A stretch of 64,000 nt of DNA, from positions 1,302,001 through 1,366,000 of the forward strand of contig NZ_CP083370.1 in assembly GCF_017488845.2 (NCBI RefSeq), written 5' to 3'. This document shows positions 1-9,878 of this stretch, piece after piece. The position numbers and the translations under genes were made by a program. Positions within the stretch are counted from its first letter, which is position 1. Every line of letters starts with the position of its first letter. The notes under the pieces were generated by a model, which had not been told where the DNA came from, searched no databases, and saw only the letters and a program-made list of their open reading frames with translations. The DNA is from Ensifer canadensis (GTDB lineage: Bacteria; Pseudomonadota; Alphaproteobacteria; Rhizobiales; Rhizobiaceae).

Positions 1-225
1 ACTTGGGCCTATGTCGGCTCGACGAACCTCGATCCGCGGTCGCTACGCCTCAACTTCGAATTCGATCTCGAAGTGCTCGATGACGGCTTCGCACGCGATG
101 TCAGCAGCCGCATCGCCGCAATCGCGGAGTCTGCGGAAGAGGTGACGCTAAAGGATTTGAATGCCCAGCCTTTAGCTGCGCGCTTGGCAAACCGCCTGCT
201 CTGGCTGGGATCGCCATATCTGTAG
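1..225 (+). CDS. Phospholipase D-family protein, probable cardiolipin synthase (3' end only)
   Basis: Only the last 74 codons are present; the frame is open from base 1 and stops at TAG 223-225. The sequence WAYVGSTNLDPRSL near residues 2-15 is the second phospholipase D active-site region (G-S-x-N) with the LDPRS extension usual in cardiolipin synthases. The rest is the short C-terminal segment of that family. The enzyme would join phosphatidyl groups at the inner membrane. The histidine and lysine of the HKD motif lie upstream of the window, so catalytic competence cannot be judged. It converges with erpA. Confidence 0.75.
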   Translation, partial: TWAYVGSTNLDPRSLRLNFEFDLEVLDDGFARDVSSRIAAIAESAEEVTLKDLNAQPLAARLANRLLWLGSPYL

Positions 226-259
226 CAATGAGCGGCGCACGGGAATGCGCCCGCTTGGG

Positions 260-592
260 TCAGATGGAAAAACTCGTTCCGCATCCGCAGCTTGCGACAG
301 CATTCGGATTCTTTATCTGAAAGGACTGGCCGAGCAGGTTGTCGATGAAGTCGATCTCCGAGCCACCCATATAGACGAGCGACAAGCTGTCGATCAGGAC
401 CTTGGCATCGTCCTTTTCAAGCACGAGGTCGTCGTCGTTCGCATCGTCGACCAGATCAAATTTGTACGAGAAGCCCGAGCAGCCACCGCCCTCGACGGAA
501 ACCCGCATGGCATTCTTATGGCCGTCCGAATGCAGAATGGTGGCGATCCGCTTGGCGGCCGCGTCGGAAAGGGTCACTGTTTCCTGTGTCAT
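260..592 (-). CDS. erpA: A-type iron-sulfur cluster carrier/insertion protein
   Basis: 110 aa, the normal length for the HesB/IscA/ErpA family. The three cluster-binding cysteines are visible: C38 in GGGCSGFSY, and C102 and C104 in the C-terminal CGCGTSF. These proteins receive Fe-S clusters from scaffold proteins and pass them to apo-enzymes in the cytoplasm. The gene is transcribed away from dgt across a 213-bp divergent spacer (593-805), as in other rhizobia. I prefer erpA to iscA or sufA because it stands alone, outside any isc or suf cluster; the exact subfamily is an inference. Confidence 0.85.
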   Translation of the reverse strand: MTQETVTLSDAAAKRIATILHSDGHKNAMRVSVEGGGCSGFSYKFDLVDDANDDDLVLEKDDAKVLIDSLSLVYMGGSEIDFIDNLLGQSFQIKNPNAVASCGCGTSFSI

Positions 593-805
593 ATTTGCCT
601 CCTGCCGGGGTCAAGAACCGGAGAGATTCGTTTTCATTGCATATTCGGCACTTGGCCGGTTTCGACAAGTCTTTTAATGTCGAGCGCCAAACCGTTGCTT
701 TGACTTCCGGAATCGGTCGATGTTTGGTCGACGCTTTCCCGTAGCTTTCACTATAGGTATGAAGGCTTGAATGTCCCGTCAATGGGGCGACCACGCAGGT
801 GTGAA

Positions 806-2023
806 ATGACGTTCGACAAAAATGCGCTCGGCTTCGGTTACGGTGAACATGCGCCATTCGCGTCGAATCCCTGGGCGACGCGCGGCAGGCTCTACCCGGA
901 AGCGACAAGCCCGACGCGGTCCGATTTTCAACGTGACCGCGACCGCATCGTGCATACGACCGCCTTTCGCCGGCTAAAACACAAGACGCAGGTCTTCATC
1001 GCCGCCGACGGCGACCACTATCGCACCCGCCTGACCCACACGATCGAGGTGGCGCAGATTGCACGCGCGCTGGCGCGAGCGCTGAAGCTGGACGAGGACC
1101 TCGCCGAAGGCGTGGCGCTCGTCCATGATTTCGGCCACACGCCGTTCGGGCATACGGGCGAGGATGCGCTGCATGAGATGCTCAAGCCCTATGGCGGCTT
1201 CGATCACAACGCCCAATCGTTGCGTATCGTCACCAAACTCGAGCGGCGCTACGCCGAGTTTGACGGCCTGAACCTCACCTGGGAAAGCCTGGAGGGGCTG
1301 GTAAAACACAATGGGCCGCTTCTGAGCCTTGACGGGCAGGGCACCCACGGCCCGGTGCCGCAGCCGATCCTGGACTATTGCGCTATTCACGACCTTGAGC
1401 TTGCAAGCTTTGCGAGCCTCGAAGCACAGGTGGCGGCGATCGCCGATGATATCGCCTACAACACCCATGATATCGATGACGGTCTGAGGTCCGGCTACCT
1501 GACCTTCGAGATGCTGGAGGACGTGCCGTTTCTCGCCCGCCTGATGCGCGAGGTCAGCGATCGTTATCCCGGCCTTGAAGCGAGCCGCTTCACCCATGAG
1601 ATTATGCGCCGCCAGATCACGGCGATGGTCGAGGACGTGATTGCGGTCGCGCAGACGCGCCTCCGGGATATCAGGCCCGAAAGTGCCATGGATGTCAGGC
1701 AGGCTGGTAGGGTCATAGCGACATTCTCGGACGAGATGGGCGAGACCGACAAACAGATCAAGAGACTGCTGATGACGCGGATCTATCGCCATCCCGAGGT
1801 GATGCGGGTGCGCGAAGGAGCTGCGTCGATCGTTTGCGATCTCTATCGCGCCTTCATGGCCGACCCTTTGCTGATGCGCGAACATTATTGGATCGACCAG
1901 ATCCCTGGTATGGCCGAGCCGGCGCGGGCGCGTCATGTCGGCGACTATCTGGCCGGAATGACGGATACCTTCGCCATCAGTGTCCACCGCCGTTTGTTTG
2001 ACCATACGCCCGATTTGCGGTAG
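806..2023 (+). CDS. dgt: Deoxyguanosinetriphosphate triphosphohydrolase-like protein
   Basis: 405 aa. HD-domain hydrolase of the dGTPase family, which releases triphosphate from dNTPs and so limits dNTP pools. H78 (in [10 protein letters not shown]) and the HD pair at 107-108 ([15 protein letters not shown]) form the metal site; a second conserved block is [16 protein letters not shown] chose ATG 806 rather than the in-frame start at 767 because the family begins close to the RGRLYPE block at about residue 26. It is followed by a terminator hairpin and then argS. Confidence 0.88.
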   Translation: MTFDKNALGFGYGEHAPFASNPWATRGRLYPEATSPTRSDFQRDRDRIVHTTAFRRLKHKTQVFIAADGDHYRTRLTHTIEVAQIARALARALKLDEDLAEGVALVHDFGHTPFGHTGEDALHEMLKPYGGFDHNAQSLRIVTKLERRYAEFDGLNLTWESLEGLVKHNGPLLSLDGQGTHGPVPQPILDYCAIHDLELASFASLEAQVAAIADDIAYNTHDIDDGLRSGYLTFEMLEDVPFLARLMREVSDRYPGLEASRFTHEIMRRQITAMVEDVIAVAQTRLRDIRPESAMDVRQAGRVIATFSDEMGETDKQIKRLLMTRIYRHPEVMRVREGAASIVCDLYRAFMADPLLMREHYWIDQIPGMAEPARARHVGDYLAGMTDTFAISVHRRLFDHTPDLR

Positions 2024-2036
2024 GGACGCCCCGCCC

Positions 2037-2078
2037 GGAGGCTTTTGGTTCAACCGAACCGGGCCTCCTTTTGAGTTT
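2037..2078 (+). terminator. Rho-independent terminator after dgt
   Basis: GGAGGC (2037-2042) pairs with GCCTCC (2063-2068). An inner GGTTC/GAACC stem lies in the loop, and TTTTGAGTTTT follows directly. It lies 14 bp after the dgt stop and before argS. Confidence 0.75.
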
Positions 2079-2118
2079 TGCACCGACCATATTCTGTCGG
2101 GAAAAGCGGACGGATCAG

Positions 2119-3879
2119 ATGAATCTCTTCACGGACTTCGAATCAAGAATTAAGGATATTCTCGAAACGCTTGATGTCGTTCGAGAAAAGCGATCCGAAC
2201 TTGACTTCGCCCGTATCAATGTCGAGCCGCCGCGCGACCCCAGCCATGGCGATGTCGCGACCAATGCCGCGATGGTGCTTGCCAAACCGCTGGGCATGAA
2301 TCCGCGCGCGCTTGCCGATCTGATCGTCGAGAAGCTCAAGCAGGACCCTGAGGTCACCGATGTTTCCGTTGCCGGTCCAGGCTTCATCAACGTGCGGCTT
2401 TCCGTCTCCTACTGGCAGAAGCTGTTGACCGCGATGGTTCGCACCGGTGCGGACTACGGCCGCAGCACGACCGGTGCCGGCCGCAAGGTCAACGTCGAAT
2501 ACGTGTCGGCCAATCCGACCGGGCCAATGCATGTCGGCCATTGCCGCGGTGCCGTCGTCGGCGACGCGCTTGCGAACCTGCTAGCCTTTGCCGGCTACGA
2601 GGTGACCAAGGAATATTACATCAACGACGCCGGCTCGCAGATCGATGTGTTGGCGCGTTCGGCCTTCCTTCGCTACCGGCAGGCGCTTGGCGAGGAGATC
2701 GGCGAGATCCCGTCGGGCCTCTATCCCGGCGATTATCTCGTACCCGTCGGCGAGGCGCTGGCCGACGAGTTCGGCACGAGCCTGCGGCTGATGCCCGAGG
2801 ACAAGTGGATGCCGCTGGTCAAGGAGCGCACTATTGATGCGATGATGGTCATGATCCGCGAGGATCTTGCCGCCCTGAACGTCACCCATGATGTCTTCTT
2901 CTCGGAGCGGACCCTGCATGCCAATGGCGCTGCCAAGATCCGCACCGCGATCAACGACCTGACCTTCAAGGGCCACGTCTACAAGGGCACGCTGCCACCG
3001 CCGAAGGGCCAGCTGCCGGAGGACTGGGAAGACCGGGAGCAAACGCTGTTCCGCTCGACCGAGGTCGGCGACGATATCGACCGGCCTTTGATCAAGTCGG
3101 ATGGCAGTTATACCTACTTCGCTGCCGACGTTGCTTACTTCAAGGACAAGTTTGACCGCGGCTTCGACGAAATGATCTATGTGCTCGGCGCCGACCACGG
3201 TGGTTACGTCAAGCGGCTTGAGGCGCTGGCACGCGCGGTGTCTGGCGGTGCGTCGAAGCTGACTGTACTGCTTTGCCAGTTGGTCAAGCTCTATCGCGAG
3301 GGTGAGCCGGTCAAGATGTCCAAGCGTTCCGGTGACTTCGTGACGTTGCGCGACGTCGTTGATGAAGTCGGACGCGATCCGGTCCGGTTCATGATGATCT
3401 ACCGGAAGAACTCCGAGCCGTTGGATTTCGATTTTGCGAAGGTGACAGAGCAGTCCAAGGACAACCCGGTCTTCTACGTGCAGTACGCACATGCGCGTTG
3501 CCGGTCTGTCTTCCGTCAGGCTGCGGACGCTTTCCCCGAACTCGACCTGTCCACCGTCGATTTTGCCGGCGCAATCAATGGCCTGATCGTCGATCCGGCG
3601 GAGCTGCAGCTGGTCGCCAAGCTCGCAGAATATCCGCGCGTCGTGGAGGCTGCGGCACTGGCGCAAGAGCCGCATCGCATCGCGTTTTACCTTTACGATC
3701 TTGCCGCTGCCTTCCATGGACACTGGAACAAAGGTAAAGAGAATCCGGAATTACGTTTTGTTAACGATAAAAATAGAGAATTAAGTACTGCCAGACTCGG
3801 GCTGGTGCATGCTGTCGCTTCCGTACTGAAGTCGGGCCTGTCCATTACAGGCACCTCTGCACCGGAAGAAATGCGATAA
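2119..3879 (+). CDS. argS: Arginyl-tRNA synthetase
   Basis: 586 aa class I aminoacyl-tRNA synthetase, full length. The HIGH-type signature is HVGH at residues 138-141 in the arginine-enzyme context [11 protein letters not shown]. The KMSKR loop is at about residue 399 ([10 protein letters not shown]). The N-terminal additional domain and the C-terminal anticodon-binding helical domain, ending with the tyrosine/aspartate-rich LYDLAAAFH block, are present. ATG 2119 was chosen over an upstream in-frame ATG at 2071 because it fits the family N-terminus ([11 protein letters not shown]) and follows a purine-rich stretch. The cytoplasmic enzyme charges tRNA-Arg, one of which (anticodon TCT) is encoded at 58925-59001. 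Confidence 0.95.
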   Translation: MNLFTDFESRIKDILETLDVVREKRSELDFARINVEPPRDPSHGDVATNAAMVLAKPLGMNPRALADLIVEKLKQDPEVTDVSVAGPGFINVRLSVSYWQKLLTAMVRTGADYGRSTTGAGRKVNVEYVSANPTGPMHVGHCRGAVVGDALANLLAFAGYEVTKEYYINDAGSQIDVLARSAFLRYRQALGEEIGEIPSGLYPGDYLVPVGEALADEFGTSLRLMPEDKWMPLVKERTIDAMMVMIREDLAALNVTHDVFFSERTLHANGAAKIRTAINDLTFKGHVYKGTLPPPKGQLPEDWEDREQTLFRSTEVGDDIDRPLIKSDGSYTYFAADVAYFKDKFDRGFDEMIYVLGADHGGYVKRLEALARAVSGGASKLTVLLCQLVKLYREGEPVKMSKRSGDFVTLRDVVDEVGRDPVRFMMIYRKNSEPLDFDFAKVTEQSKDNPVFYVQYAHARCRSVFRQAADAFPELDLSTVDFAGAINGLIVDPAELQLVAKLAEYPRVVEAAALAQEPHRIAFYLYDLAAAFHGHWNKGKENPELRFVNDKNRELSTARLGLVHAVASVLKSGLSITGTSAPEEMR

Positions 3880-3942
3880 GTATTGTCACCATTTTCCCAC
3901 AATGCACTGGCAAGTGAATGCAGGCAATTGTGAGTGGAGAGC

Positions 3943-6900
3943 ATGGCAGACAAACAATTCGCACGAAGCGGGCCGGCTGAATTCGATGTATTGGCAGACG
4001 ATGATCCGTTGGCCGAACTCGCCCGGATCGTCGGCTACGATGCCCGGCCGGCTGTCCAGCAGTTGCAGGAATTGCAACGCCACCAGGAAGCCGTCCGGCA
4101 AGATCCGACGTTCGATCTCGAGGAAGAGCTCCTTCGAGAGTTCGATACCTATGATGCGCCGCGCGCGGCAGATGTTCAGCCGGACAACGATCCAGTTGAA
4201 ACTGTAGCTGCGCCCGCAGAAGAGCTTCAGCAGGTCGAGCCGGTGCTTGAATTTGCGCCAGCCGAGTTTGCTGTGGCCGAATCGGCGCCAATCGAAGATG
4301 CGCCGGCGATTAAACCGGAGTATCAGCCGGTCGAACTCGCAGAGACATGGCCAGAGGCCGCTCTTGAAGAAGTCGACCGCGGCCACGCCGAATTCGTTGC
4401 GGTTCCCGAGGCGACGTCCACTTCGATCACTGACGTAACGGGATACGACGTGGTTTCGGAAGCGGTCGAGCCGACCTTCGATCTGGAACGCGAACTCGAG
4501 CTCTCGCTCGGTGACGTCGATCTTTCTCCGACGGCCGAGATTGCGCCGATCAAACAGCACGTTGGTGCACCTGAAGAATGGCATGCGCCGGTCGAGGACA
4601 TTTCGTTCGACGTTTCCGATTTCGCCGATCAACTGGCAACAGAGCAGGCCTCGCTGTCCGTCGAGCCAGCCTTCGAAGTGGCTCCGGCCGCCGAGGCCAG
4701 CAACGCCTATGCGTCGGACAATGCCTATTCGTACGAACCGACAGTGATCGAGCAGGTCGCTCCGGTTGCCGTAGAGCCGGCTTTCGAACCGGCTCCGGCT
4801 GCCGAGGGCAGCAACGCCTATGCGTCGGACAATGCCTACTCGTACGAACCGGCAGTGATCGAGCAGGTCGCTGCGGTTGCGGCAGAGCCGACAACAGATA
4901 ACGCCGTCGATGAGCTTCTTGCCGATATCGAGCGGTTTCCGGTACCGGCTGCGACCGGCCTGGTCGCCGCTGCAGTTCACACTCATCCTGCGATTCATGC
5001 GCGGGCCGAGCCGGCTGTCGTGGCTGCGCCACCTGTCAAGAAGAGCCCCTATCCCTTCACGCCGACGTTCAGTCGCGCCACCCCGGTCGCTTCGCCCTCG
5101 GGTGCCGGCCAGCAGCGCGCCTTTGCTGGTCCGATCGTCTCGTCGATCCCTGCTGCCGCAGCACCTGTAGCCGCCGCACCGGTGGCCGCAGCGGTTGCGC
5201 CAGAGGCTGTCGTCGAGCCCGCTCTTCCGGCTACCGAGCCGGAGAACGAGCCGAGCTTCGACATCGAGAACTTCGAAATGGAGCTCTCGGATGTGGCGAT
5301 GGAAATGGAGCTTCCGGAATTCGACGCTTCTGAGGATATCGCCGCCGCAGTGCAGCAGCCGGTTTTCGCCGCTATCGAGCAGGAGCCGGTACAGCATGAA
5401 GAGCCCTTCGTAGCACCGTCGGTCGCAGCTGCGCCCTTAGAAATCGAAGAGCCGCCGGTTGAAAGCGTTCTGCCGTTCGATCCGTCGATGATCGCTGAAG
5501 CCGATACCGGCGTCGCACCGATCGCCGATATGGATGTACCGCAACTGCCGGTCATCGAGACAGAAAAGCCGGTCGCTTATCCCGCCGACTACGATCTCGA
5601 TATCGACGCGGAAATGGCCCAGCTCTTCGGGACGCCGGCACCATCCGTCAGGGAGACGCAGGCTCGCCCCGTCGAGGCTCGTGAACCTGCACGCTCCGCG
5701 CCGGCAGCCAAGCCGGCCGCATCGCTCGGCGCAGCACCGATGGATGATTTCGACGAGTTCGAGAAGGCAATGGAAGAAGACTTCCGTCGCTCGATGGTCG
5801 AACGTCAGAACACGCCGCGCGAATCCGAGCGCGCTCAGCCTATGTCCGGCCAGGCCGACGCCGGTGTTTATAACGAATACGGCTCCGGTCGCCGCTCGCA
5901 GCGCACAATGCTGCTCGCTGCAAGCGTCGCCGGCATCATCATTCTCGGTGGTGCAGGCGTCTACGCCTGGATGGGTGGCAGCGATGCCGTTTCGTCCGGC
6001 GAGGGTCCGAAGATCATTCTCGCCGACAAGTCCCCGGTAAAGGTCGTGCCCGAGGAAAAGGGCGGGAAGACCGTGCCGAACCAGGACAAGGCCGTCTATG
6101 ACCGCGTTGCCGGTGCTCAGGGCACGGGTCCTCGGCAGGAGGCACTCGTCTCCTCGACCGAGGAACCGATGGACGTCGTCCAGCGGACGCTGACACCGGA
6201 AAACCTGCCGAATGACGGCAGCGATGAAGCGGATGCTCTGGGTGCTTCACCGAATGCGGACGAGGAGTCTGCCCGCCTTCTGCCTGGTGACGGTGCTGCC
6301 GTGCCGGCTGATCAGGAAGAGGACAAGGCTCCCGCAGTCGCGCCGCGAAAAGTACGCACGATGATCGTCAAGCCGGACGGCACGCTCGTCGCCCGCGAAG
6401 AGCCGGTTGCTGAACCGGCGACGGAAGTTGCTGGCAACACCCAGCCGGTTCCGGCAACGGCTTCGGGTCAGGTTGCGGCGTCGGGCACTGAGGGCCAGGC
6501 GACAGCCACGGGCGCCGGTTCCGAACTTCGCGCAGCCGGCGAGGCACTTGCAGGTGCCGACCAGGTCGCACTTGCTGCCGCGAGCGACGCCACGGTAAAC
6601 GCCGCTGGCGTTGAGGCACCGCTGCCTCGGACCCGCCCGACCGGGCAGGCTGGCAACGTGGCTGGCGCCGTACCTGAAAGCGCAAGCGCACGTCCGGCGG
6701 AAACGCAGGCCGCCGCCAACCCTGCAACGGATACCCAGCAGGTTTCGACGGCATCAGTGCCGGCTGGCACCTACTTCATCCAGGTGGCGTCGCTGCCCTC
6801 CGAGGCCGAAGCGAAGAAGTCCTACAACAGCCTTTCGAACAAGTTCGGAAGCGTTATCGGTGGTCGCGGCGTGGATATCCGCAAGGCGGAGATCGCGGGT

Positions 6901-7008
6901 AAGGGCACCTACTATCGTGTCCGCATCCCGGCCGGTTCGCGCGAAGAGGCCAATGCGCTTTGCTCGCGCTACAAGGGCGCTGGTGGCAGCTGCCTCGTGA
7001 CCAAGTAG
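3943..7008 (+). CDS. Large SPOR-domain inner-membrane protein (cell-division/peptidoglycan associated)
   Basis: 1021 aa. A very long acidic Glu/Pro/Ala/Val-rich segment occupies about residues 1-650. One transmembrane helix follows at about 655-678 (AASVAGIIILGGAGVYAW). After a periplasmic Pro/Ala-rich stretch comes a SPOR domain at about 942-1021 (GTYFIQVASLPSEAEAKK to the end), which in other proteins binds glycan strands lacking stem peptides at the septum. The topology is therefore a cytoplasmic N-terminus and a periplasmic SPOR domain, as in FtsN, but the cytoplasmic part is far longer. Two 37-aa tandem repeats sit at residues 240-313. The gene lies 63 bp after argS and precedes nagZ, consistent with a cell-wall role. 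A GTG at 3934 is an alternative start. Confidence 0.85.
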   Translation: MADKQFARSGPAEFDVLADDDPLAELARIVGYDARPAVQQLQELQRHQEAVRQDPTFDLEEELLREFDTYDAPRAADVQPDNDPVETVAAPAEELQQVEPVLEFAPAEFAVAESAPIEDAPAIKPEYQPVELAETWPEAALEEVDRGHAEFVAVPEATSTSITDVTGYDVVSEAVEPTFDLERELELSLGDVDLSPTAEIAPIKQHVGAPEEWHAPVEDISFDVSDFADQLATEQASLSVEPAFEVAPAAEASNAYASDNAYSYEPTVIEQVAPVAVEPAFEPAPAAEGSNAYASDNAYSYEPAVIEQVAAVAAEPTTDNAVDELLADIERFPVPAATGLVAAAVHTHPAIHARAEPAVVAAPPVKKSPYPFTPTFSRATPVASPSGAGQQRAFAGPIVSSIPAAAAPVAAAPVAAAVAPEAVVEPALPATEPENEPSFDIENFEMELSDVAMEMELPEFDASEDIAAAVQQPVFAAIEQEPVQHEEPFVAPSVAAAPLEIEEPPVESVLPFDPSMIAEADTGVAPIADMDVPQLPVIETEKPVAYPADYDLDIDAEMAQLFGTPAPSVRETQARPVEAREPARSAPAAKPAASLGAAPMDDFDEFEKAMEEDFRRSMVERQNTPRESERAQPMSGQADAGVYNEYGSGRRSQRTMLLAASVAGIIILGGAGVYAWMGGSDAVSSGEGPKIILADKSPVKVVPEEKGGKTVPNQDKAVYDRVAGAQGTGPRQEALVSSTEEPMDVVQRTLTPENLPNDGSDEADALGASPNADEESARLLPGDGAAVPADQEEDKAPAVAPRKVRTMIVKPDGTLVAREEPVAEPATEVAGNTQPVPATASGQVAASGTEGQATATGAGSELRAAGEALAGADQVALAAASDATVNAAGVEAPLPRTRPTGQAGNVAGAVPESASARPAETQAAANPATDTQQVSTASVPAGTYFIQVASLPSEAEAKKSYNSLSNKFGSVIGGRGVDIRKAEIAGKGTYYRVRIPAGSREEANALCSRYKGAGGSCLVTK
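4660..4881 (+). repeat. Two tandem 111-bp in-frame repeats inside the SPOR gene
   Basis: Unit 1 is 4660-4770 and unit 2 is 4771-4881, each encoding 37 aa. Both contain SNAYASDNAYSYEP, with only five amino-acid differences between the units. The near-identical DNA suggests a recent duplication and a site prone to copy-number change. Confidence 0.9.
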
Positions 7009-7034
7009 TCACAGCAGCAATATTATCCCCAGAG

Positions 7035-7061
7035 GGGCGCGGCAGAGATGCCGCGCCCTTT
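7035..7061 (+). terminator. Rho-independent terminator after the SPOR gene
   Basis: Perfect 10-bp GC-rich stem (7035-7044 with 7049-7058), loop GAGA, followed by TTTC. It lies 27 bp after the stop codon. Confidence 0.75.
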
Positions 7062-7149
7062 CACGTTTCAGTGACAGTAGTCTGTGCATGACGCGCACCG
7101 ATAGCTATTCTCGCTTCGCTGTGGGCAAGCCGCGCATTATGCTTTTGGC

Positions 7150-8166
7150 ATGAGCGAATCAAAAGCATTTATCTCCGGCTGCAAGGGTCTTTCTCTTTCG
7201 AGCGAAGAGCGCAGCTTCTTTGATGGCGAGCGGCCCTGGGGCTTCATCCTCTTTGGCCGCAACATTGGCGAGGAACAGCAGATTTCCGATCTGGTCGCGG
7301 CGCTACGTGACAGTATCGGCAATCCCGCGGCACCCGTGCTGATCGACCAGGAAGGCGGACGTGTTCAGCGCATCCGGCCGCCGCTTGTTCAGCAGTATCC
7401 GAATGGTGCGGCGATCGGCGAGATCTACCGCCGCGATGCCGAGGGCGGTTTGCGTGCGGCCTGGTTGATGGGGCGGCTGCATGCGTTCGATCTGATGCGG
7501 TTCGGCATCACCGTCGATTGCCTGCCGGTGCTCGACGTGCCGGTTCCCGGCAGTCACGATGTGATCGGCAATCGCGCCTATGGACACGATCCGCAGAGTG
7601 TCACGGCGATCGGTCGGGCGATGGCGGAAGGCCTTAAGTCCGGTGGCATGCTGCCGGTAATGAAACATATGCCCGGCCATGGCCGCACTTTCGTCGATTC
7701 CCACCACAGCCTGCCGGTGGTCAGCGAAACCTTCGACGAGCTTGCCAAGAGCGATTTCCTGCCCTTCATCGCCATGAAGGACGAGGTCATGGCGATGTCG
7801 GCGCACATGGTCTTCACGGCGATCGATCCGGACAATCCGGCAACGACCTCGGCCAAGGTTGTGCGTGAGATCATCCGCGGCCATATCGGTTTCGACGGGT
7901 TGTTGATGTCCGACGACGTTTCGATGAATGCGCTGGCCGGCGACATGTCCACCCGCGCGCGCAACATCATCGACGCCGGACTTGATCTCGTCTTGCATTG
8001 TCATGGCATAATGGACGAGATGAAGGCTGTAGCGGATGTCGTCCCGGTTCTGGCCGGAGAGACATTGCGCAGGGCAAGGGCCGCAGAGGCCGCCTTCCGC
8101 AAGCCTGATAATGCGAACGAGCAGGAACTACGTGCCGAATTCAACAGCCTGTTCGCGACGGTTTGA
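7150..8166 (+). CDS. nagZ: Beta-N-acetylhexosaminidase (glycoside hydrolase family 3)
   Basis: 338 aa, the usual length for NagZ. The family-3 peptidoglycan-recycling signature KHMPGHG is near residue 172 with the following DSHHSLP loop that carries the acid/base histidine. The nucleophile region MSDDVSM is near residues 253-259. It cleaves N-acetylglucosamine from anhydromuropeptides in the cytoplasm during wall recycling. In Gram-negatives with inducible AmpC, its product is the beta-lactamase inducer; that link is family knowledge only. It is followed 15 bp later by scpA and may share a transcript with it. Confidence 0.92.
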   Translation: MSESKAFISGCKGLSLSSEERSFFDGERPWGFILFGRNIGEEQQISDLVAALRDSIGNPAAPVLIDQEGGRVQRIRPPLVQQYPNGAAIGEIYRRDAEGGLRAAWLMGRLHAFDLMRFGITVDCLPVLDVPVPGSHDVIGNRAYGHDPQSVTAIGRAMAEGLKSGGMLPVMKHMPGHGRTFVDSHHSLPVVSETFDELAKSDFLPFIAMKDEVMAMSAHMVFTAIDPDNPATTSAKVVREIIRGHIGFDGLLMSDDVSMNALAGDMSTRARNIIDAGLDLVLHCHGIMDEMKAVADVVPVLAGETLRRARAAEAAFRKPDNANEQELRAEFNSLFATV

Positions 8167-8181
8167 GGACGGGTACGGCCG

Positions 8182-9069
8182 GTGGGAAAGGATCAGGCTG
8201 TCGTGAGCAACGCGGGTGAAAAGCAAGGCAGGTCCGGGGCGAAAGCGCCGATGGATCCCTTGTGGCAGGACGAGACTGCGGAGCGCGGATTGCACGAAGA
8301 GGCGCTGGTCATCGACATCGCCGGCTTCGAGGGCCCGCTCGATCTGCTCCTCCATCTTGCTCGCAGCCAGCGGGTCGATCTTGCTCGCATCTCGGTGCTG
8401 GCATTGGCCGAACAATACATCGCCTTTGTCGAGCGGGCGCGCAGCATCCGCATCGAACTGGCCGCCGACTATCTCGTCATGGCGGCTTGGCTTGCCTATC
8501 TCAAGTCGCGGCTGCTGATCCCGCAGCAGGCGAAGGATGATGGTCCCTCCGGTGAGGAAATGGCATCGGCGCTGGCGTTCCGGCTGAAGCGCCTCGAAGC
8601 CATGCGCGAGGCCGCCACCCGGCTGATCAACCGAAACCGCCTCGGCCGCGATGTTTTCGTGCGTGGTGCGCCGGAGCATATCGTCACCGAGCGGAAGTCG
8701 GACTATGACGCTTCGCTTTACGATCTGCTGACCGCGTATGCGAGCTTGCGGCAACGGACAGCGATCACGCAAGTGACGATCGAAAAGCGCCACGTCTGGT
8801 CGCTCGCCGATGCGCGATTGATCCTGGCACGCATGATCGGCCATCTGGACGATTGGACCGCGCTCGATCACTTCCTGTTGCGTTACATGACGACGCCGAA
8901 GGAGCGGGCGACGGCCATCGCCAGTTCCTTTGCCGCCTCGCTGGAAATGGTACGTGAGGGGCGCCTGGAAATCCGCCAGGAAGAAGCGTTCGCGCCGATA
9001 TATCTGCGGCGTGGGCCGAACCCGATCGATGCGGCGACGCTCGCCGATATGGAGGCAGCCCGTGGCTGA
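8182..9069 (+). CDS. scpA: Segregation and condensation protein A (kleisin)
   Basis: 295 aa from GTG 8182; a second GTG at 8203 and an ATG at 8251 are alternative starts. The N-terminal kleisin block FEGPLDLLLHLARSQ (about residues 49-63) and the following RVDLARISVLALAEQY are diagnostic. ScpA bridges the SMC ATPase heads and recruits ScpB, forming the condensin that organises newly replicated chromosomes. The next gene, scpB, overlaps it by 8 nt, so translation is probably coupled. Confidence 0.92.
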   Translation: MGKDQAVVSNAGEKQGRSGAKAPMDPLWQDETAERGLHEEALVIDIAGFEGPLDLLLHLARSQRVDLARISVLALAEQYIAFVERARSIRIELAADYLVMAAWLAYLKSRLLIPQQAKDDGPSGEEMASALAFRLKRLEAMREAATRLINRNRLGRDVFVRGAPEHIVTERKSDYDASLYDLLTAYASLRQRTAITQVTIEKRHVWSLADARLILARMIGHLDDWTALDHFLLRYMTTPKERATAIASSFAASLEMVREGRLEIRQEEAFAPIYLRRGPNPIDAATLADMEAARG

Positions 9070-9790
9070 GCCGCAGAAATACCTCCCGGACGTGACAGAC
9101 GAAGACGGCGAGAACGACGGCCTTGTGTTCGATCCGCGCATGGAGCAGGAAACCGAGCGAATTGCCGAAGCGCTGGTGTTTGCCTCCGCGCAGCCAATCT
9201 CCGAGGCTTACATCGCCACCCGCCTGCCGCGCGGTGCCGATGTCCCGCGCATCATGGCGCGATTGAAGGCGCTTTATGCAGGCCGTGGCGTCAATCTGGT
9301 GCAGGTGGCCGATCACTGGGCGTTCCGCACGGCCGCCGACCTGTCCTTCGTCGTGCAGACGGATGAGAAGGAGGTTCGCAAGTTGTCGCGCGCCGCGCTA
9401 GAGGTTCTGGCGATCATCGCCTACCACCAGCCGGTTACCCGCGCCGAAATTGAAGACATTCGCGGTGTGCAGACATCCAAGGGCACGCTGGATGTGCTGA
9501 TGGAGGCGGGCTGGGTCCGCTTCCGTGGCCGCCGCCGCACGCCCGGGCGTCCGGTCACCTTCGGAACGACACGCGATTTTCTCGACCACTTCGGCCTGGA
9601 GGAACTGCGCGACCTGCCTGGCATCGAGGAGTTGAAGGGAGCGGGGCTTCTCTCCGGCCGCGTTCCGTCCAACCTGCATATTCCCGTGCCCGTCGGCGAA
9701 GATGACCTGGCGGAAAACGAGGATCCGATCACCCAGCTCGATCTGGAAGAACTGGGGCTCTTGACTCCGAAGGGCGAAGAGGCCGATTAA
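9062..9790 (+). CDS. scpB: Segregation and condensation protein B
   Basis: 242 aa from GTG 9062, which lies inside the last codons of scpA (8-nt overlap). The frame is open further upstream, but the product then reads as antisense-like sequence; MAEPQKYLPDV matches the expected start. The protein is built of two winged-helix domains, with conserved LEVLAIIAYHQPVTRAEIE and RGVQTSKGTLDVL blocks around residues 110-150. It dimerises and binds ScpA in the SMC complex. The C-terminus is acidic, a common feature in alphaproteobacteria. Confidence 0.92.
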   Translation: MAEPQKYLPDVTDEDGENDGLVFDPRMEQETERIAEALVFASAQPISEAYIATRLPRGADVPRIMARLKALYAGRGVNLVQVADHWAFRTAADLSFVVQTDEKEVRKLSRAALEVLAIIAYHQPVTRAEIEDIRGVQTSKGTLDVLMEAGWVRFRGRRRTPGRPVTFGTTRDFLDHFGLEELRDLPGIEELKGAGLLSGRVPSNLHIPVPVGEDDLAENEDPITQLDLEELGLLTPKGEEAD

Positions 9791-9878
9791 AAAACCTGAT
9801 TGGAGATATCGGCTTTCTCCATCGAGCCTGCACCCGGCATGGTCGCCGCGGTGCCACCGGTGTCAAGGAATACGCAGC

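Noticed and set aside
3886..5397. 503-codon open frame antisense to the SPOR gene
   Set aside because: Mirror frame of a GC-rich gene with regular codon bias; arginine/glycine-rich translation without domains and no ribosome-binding site.
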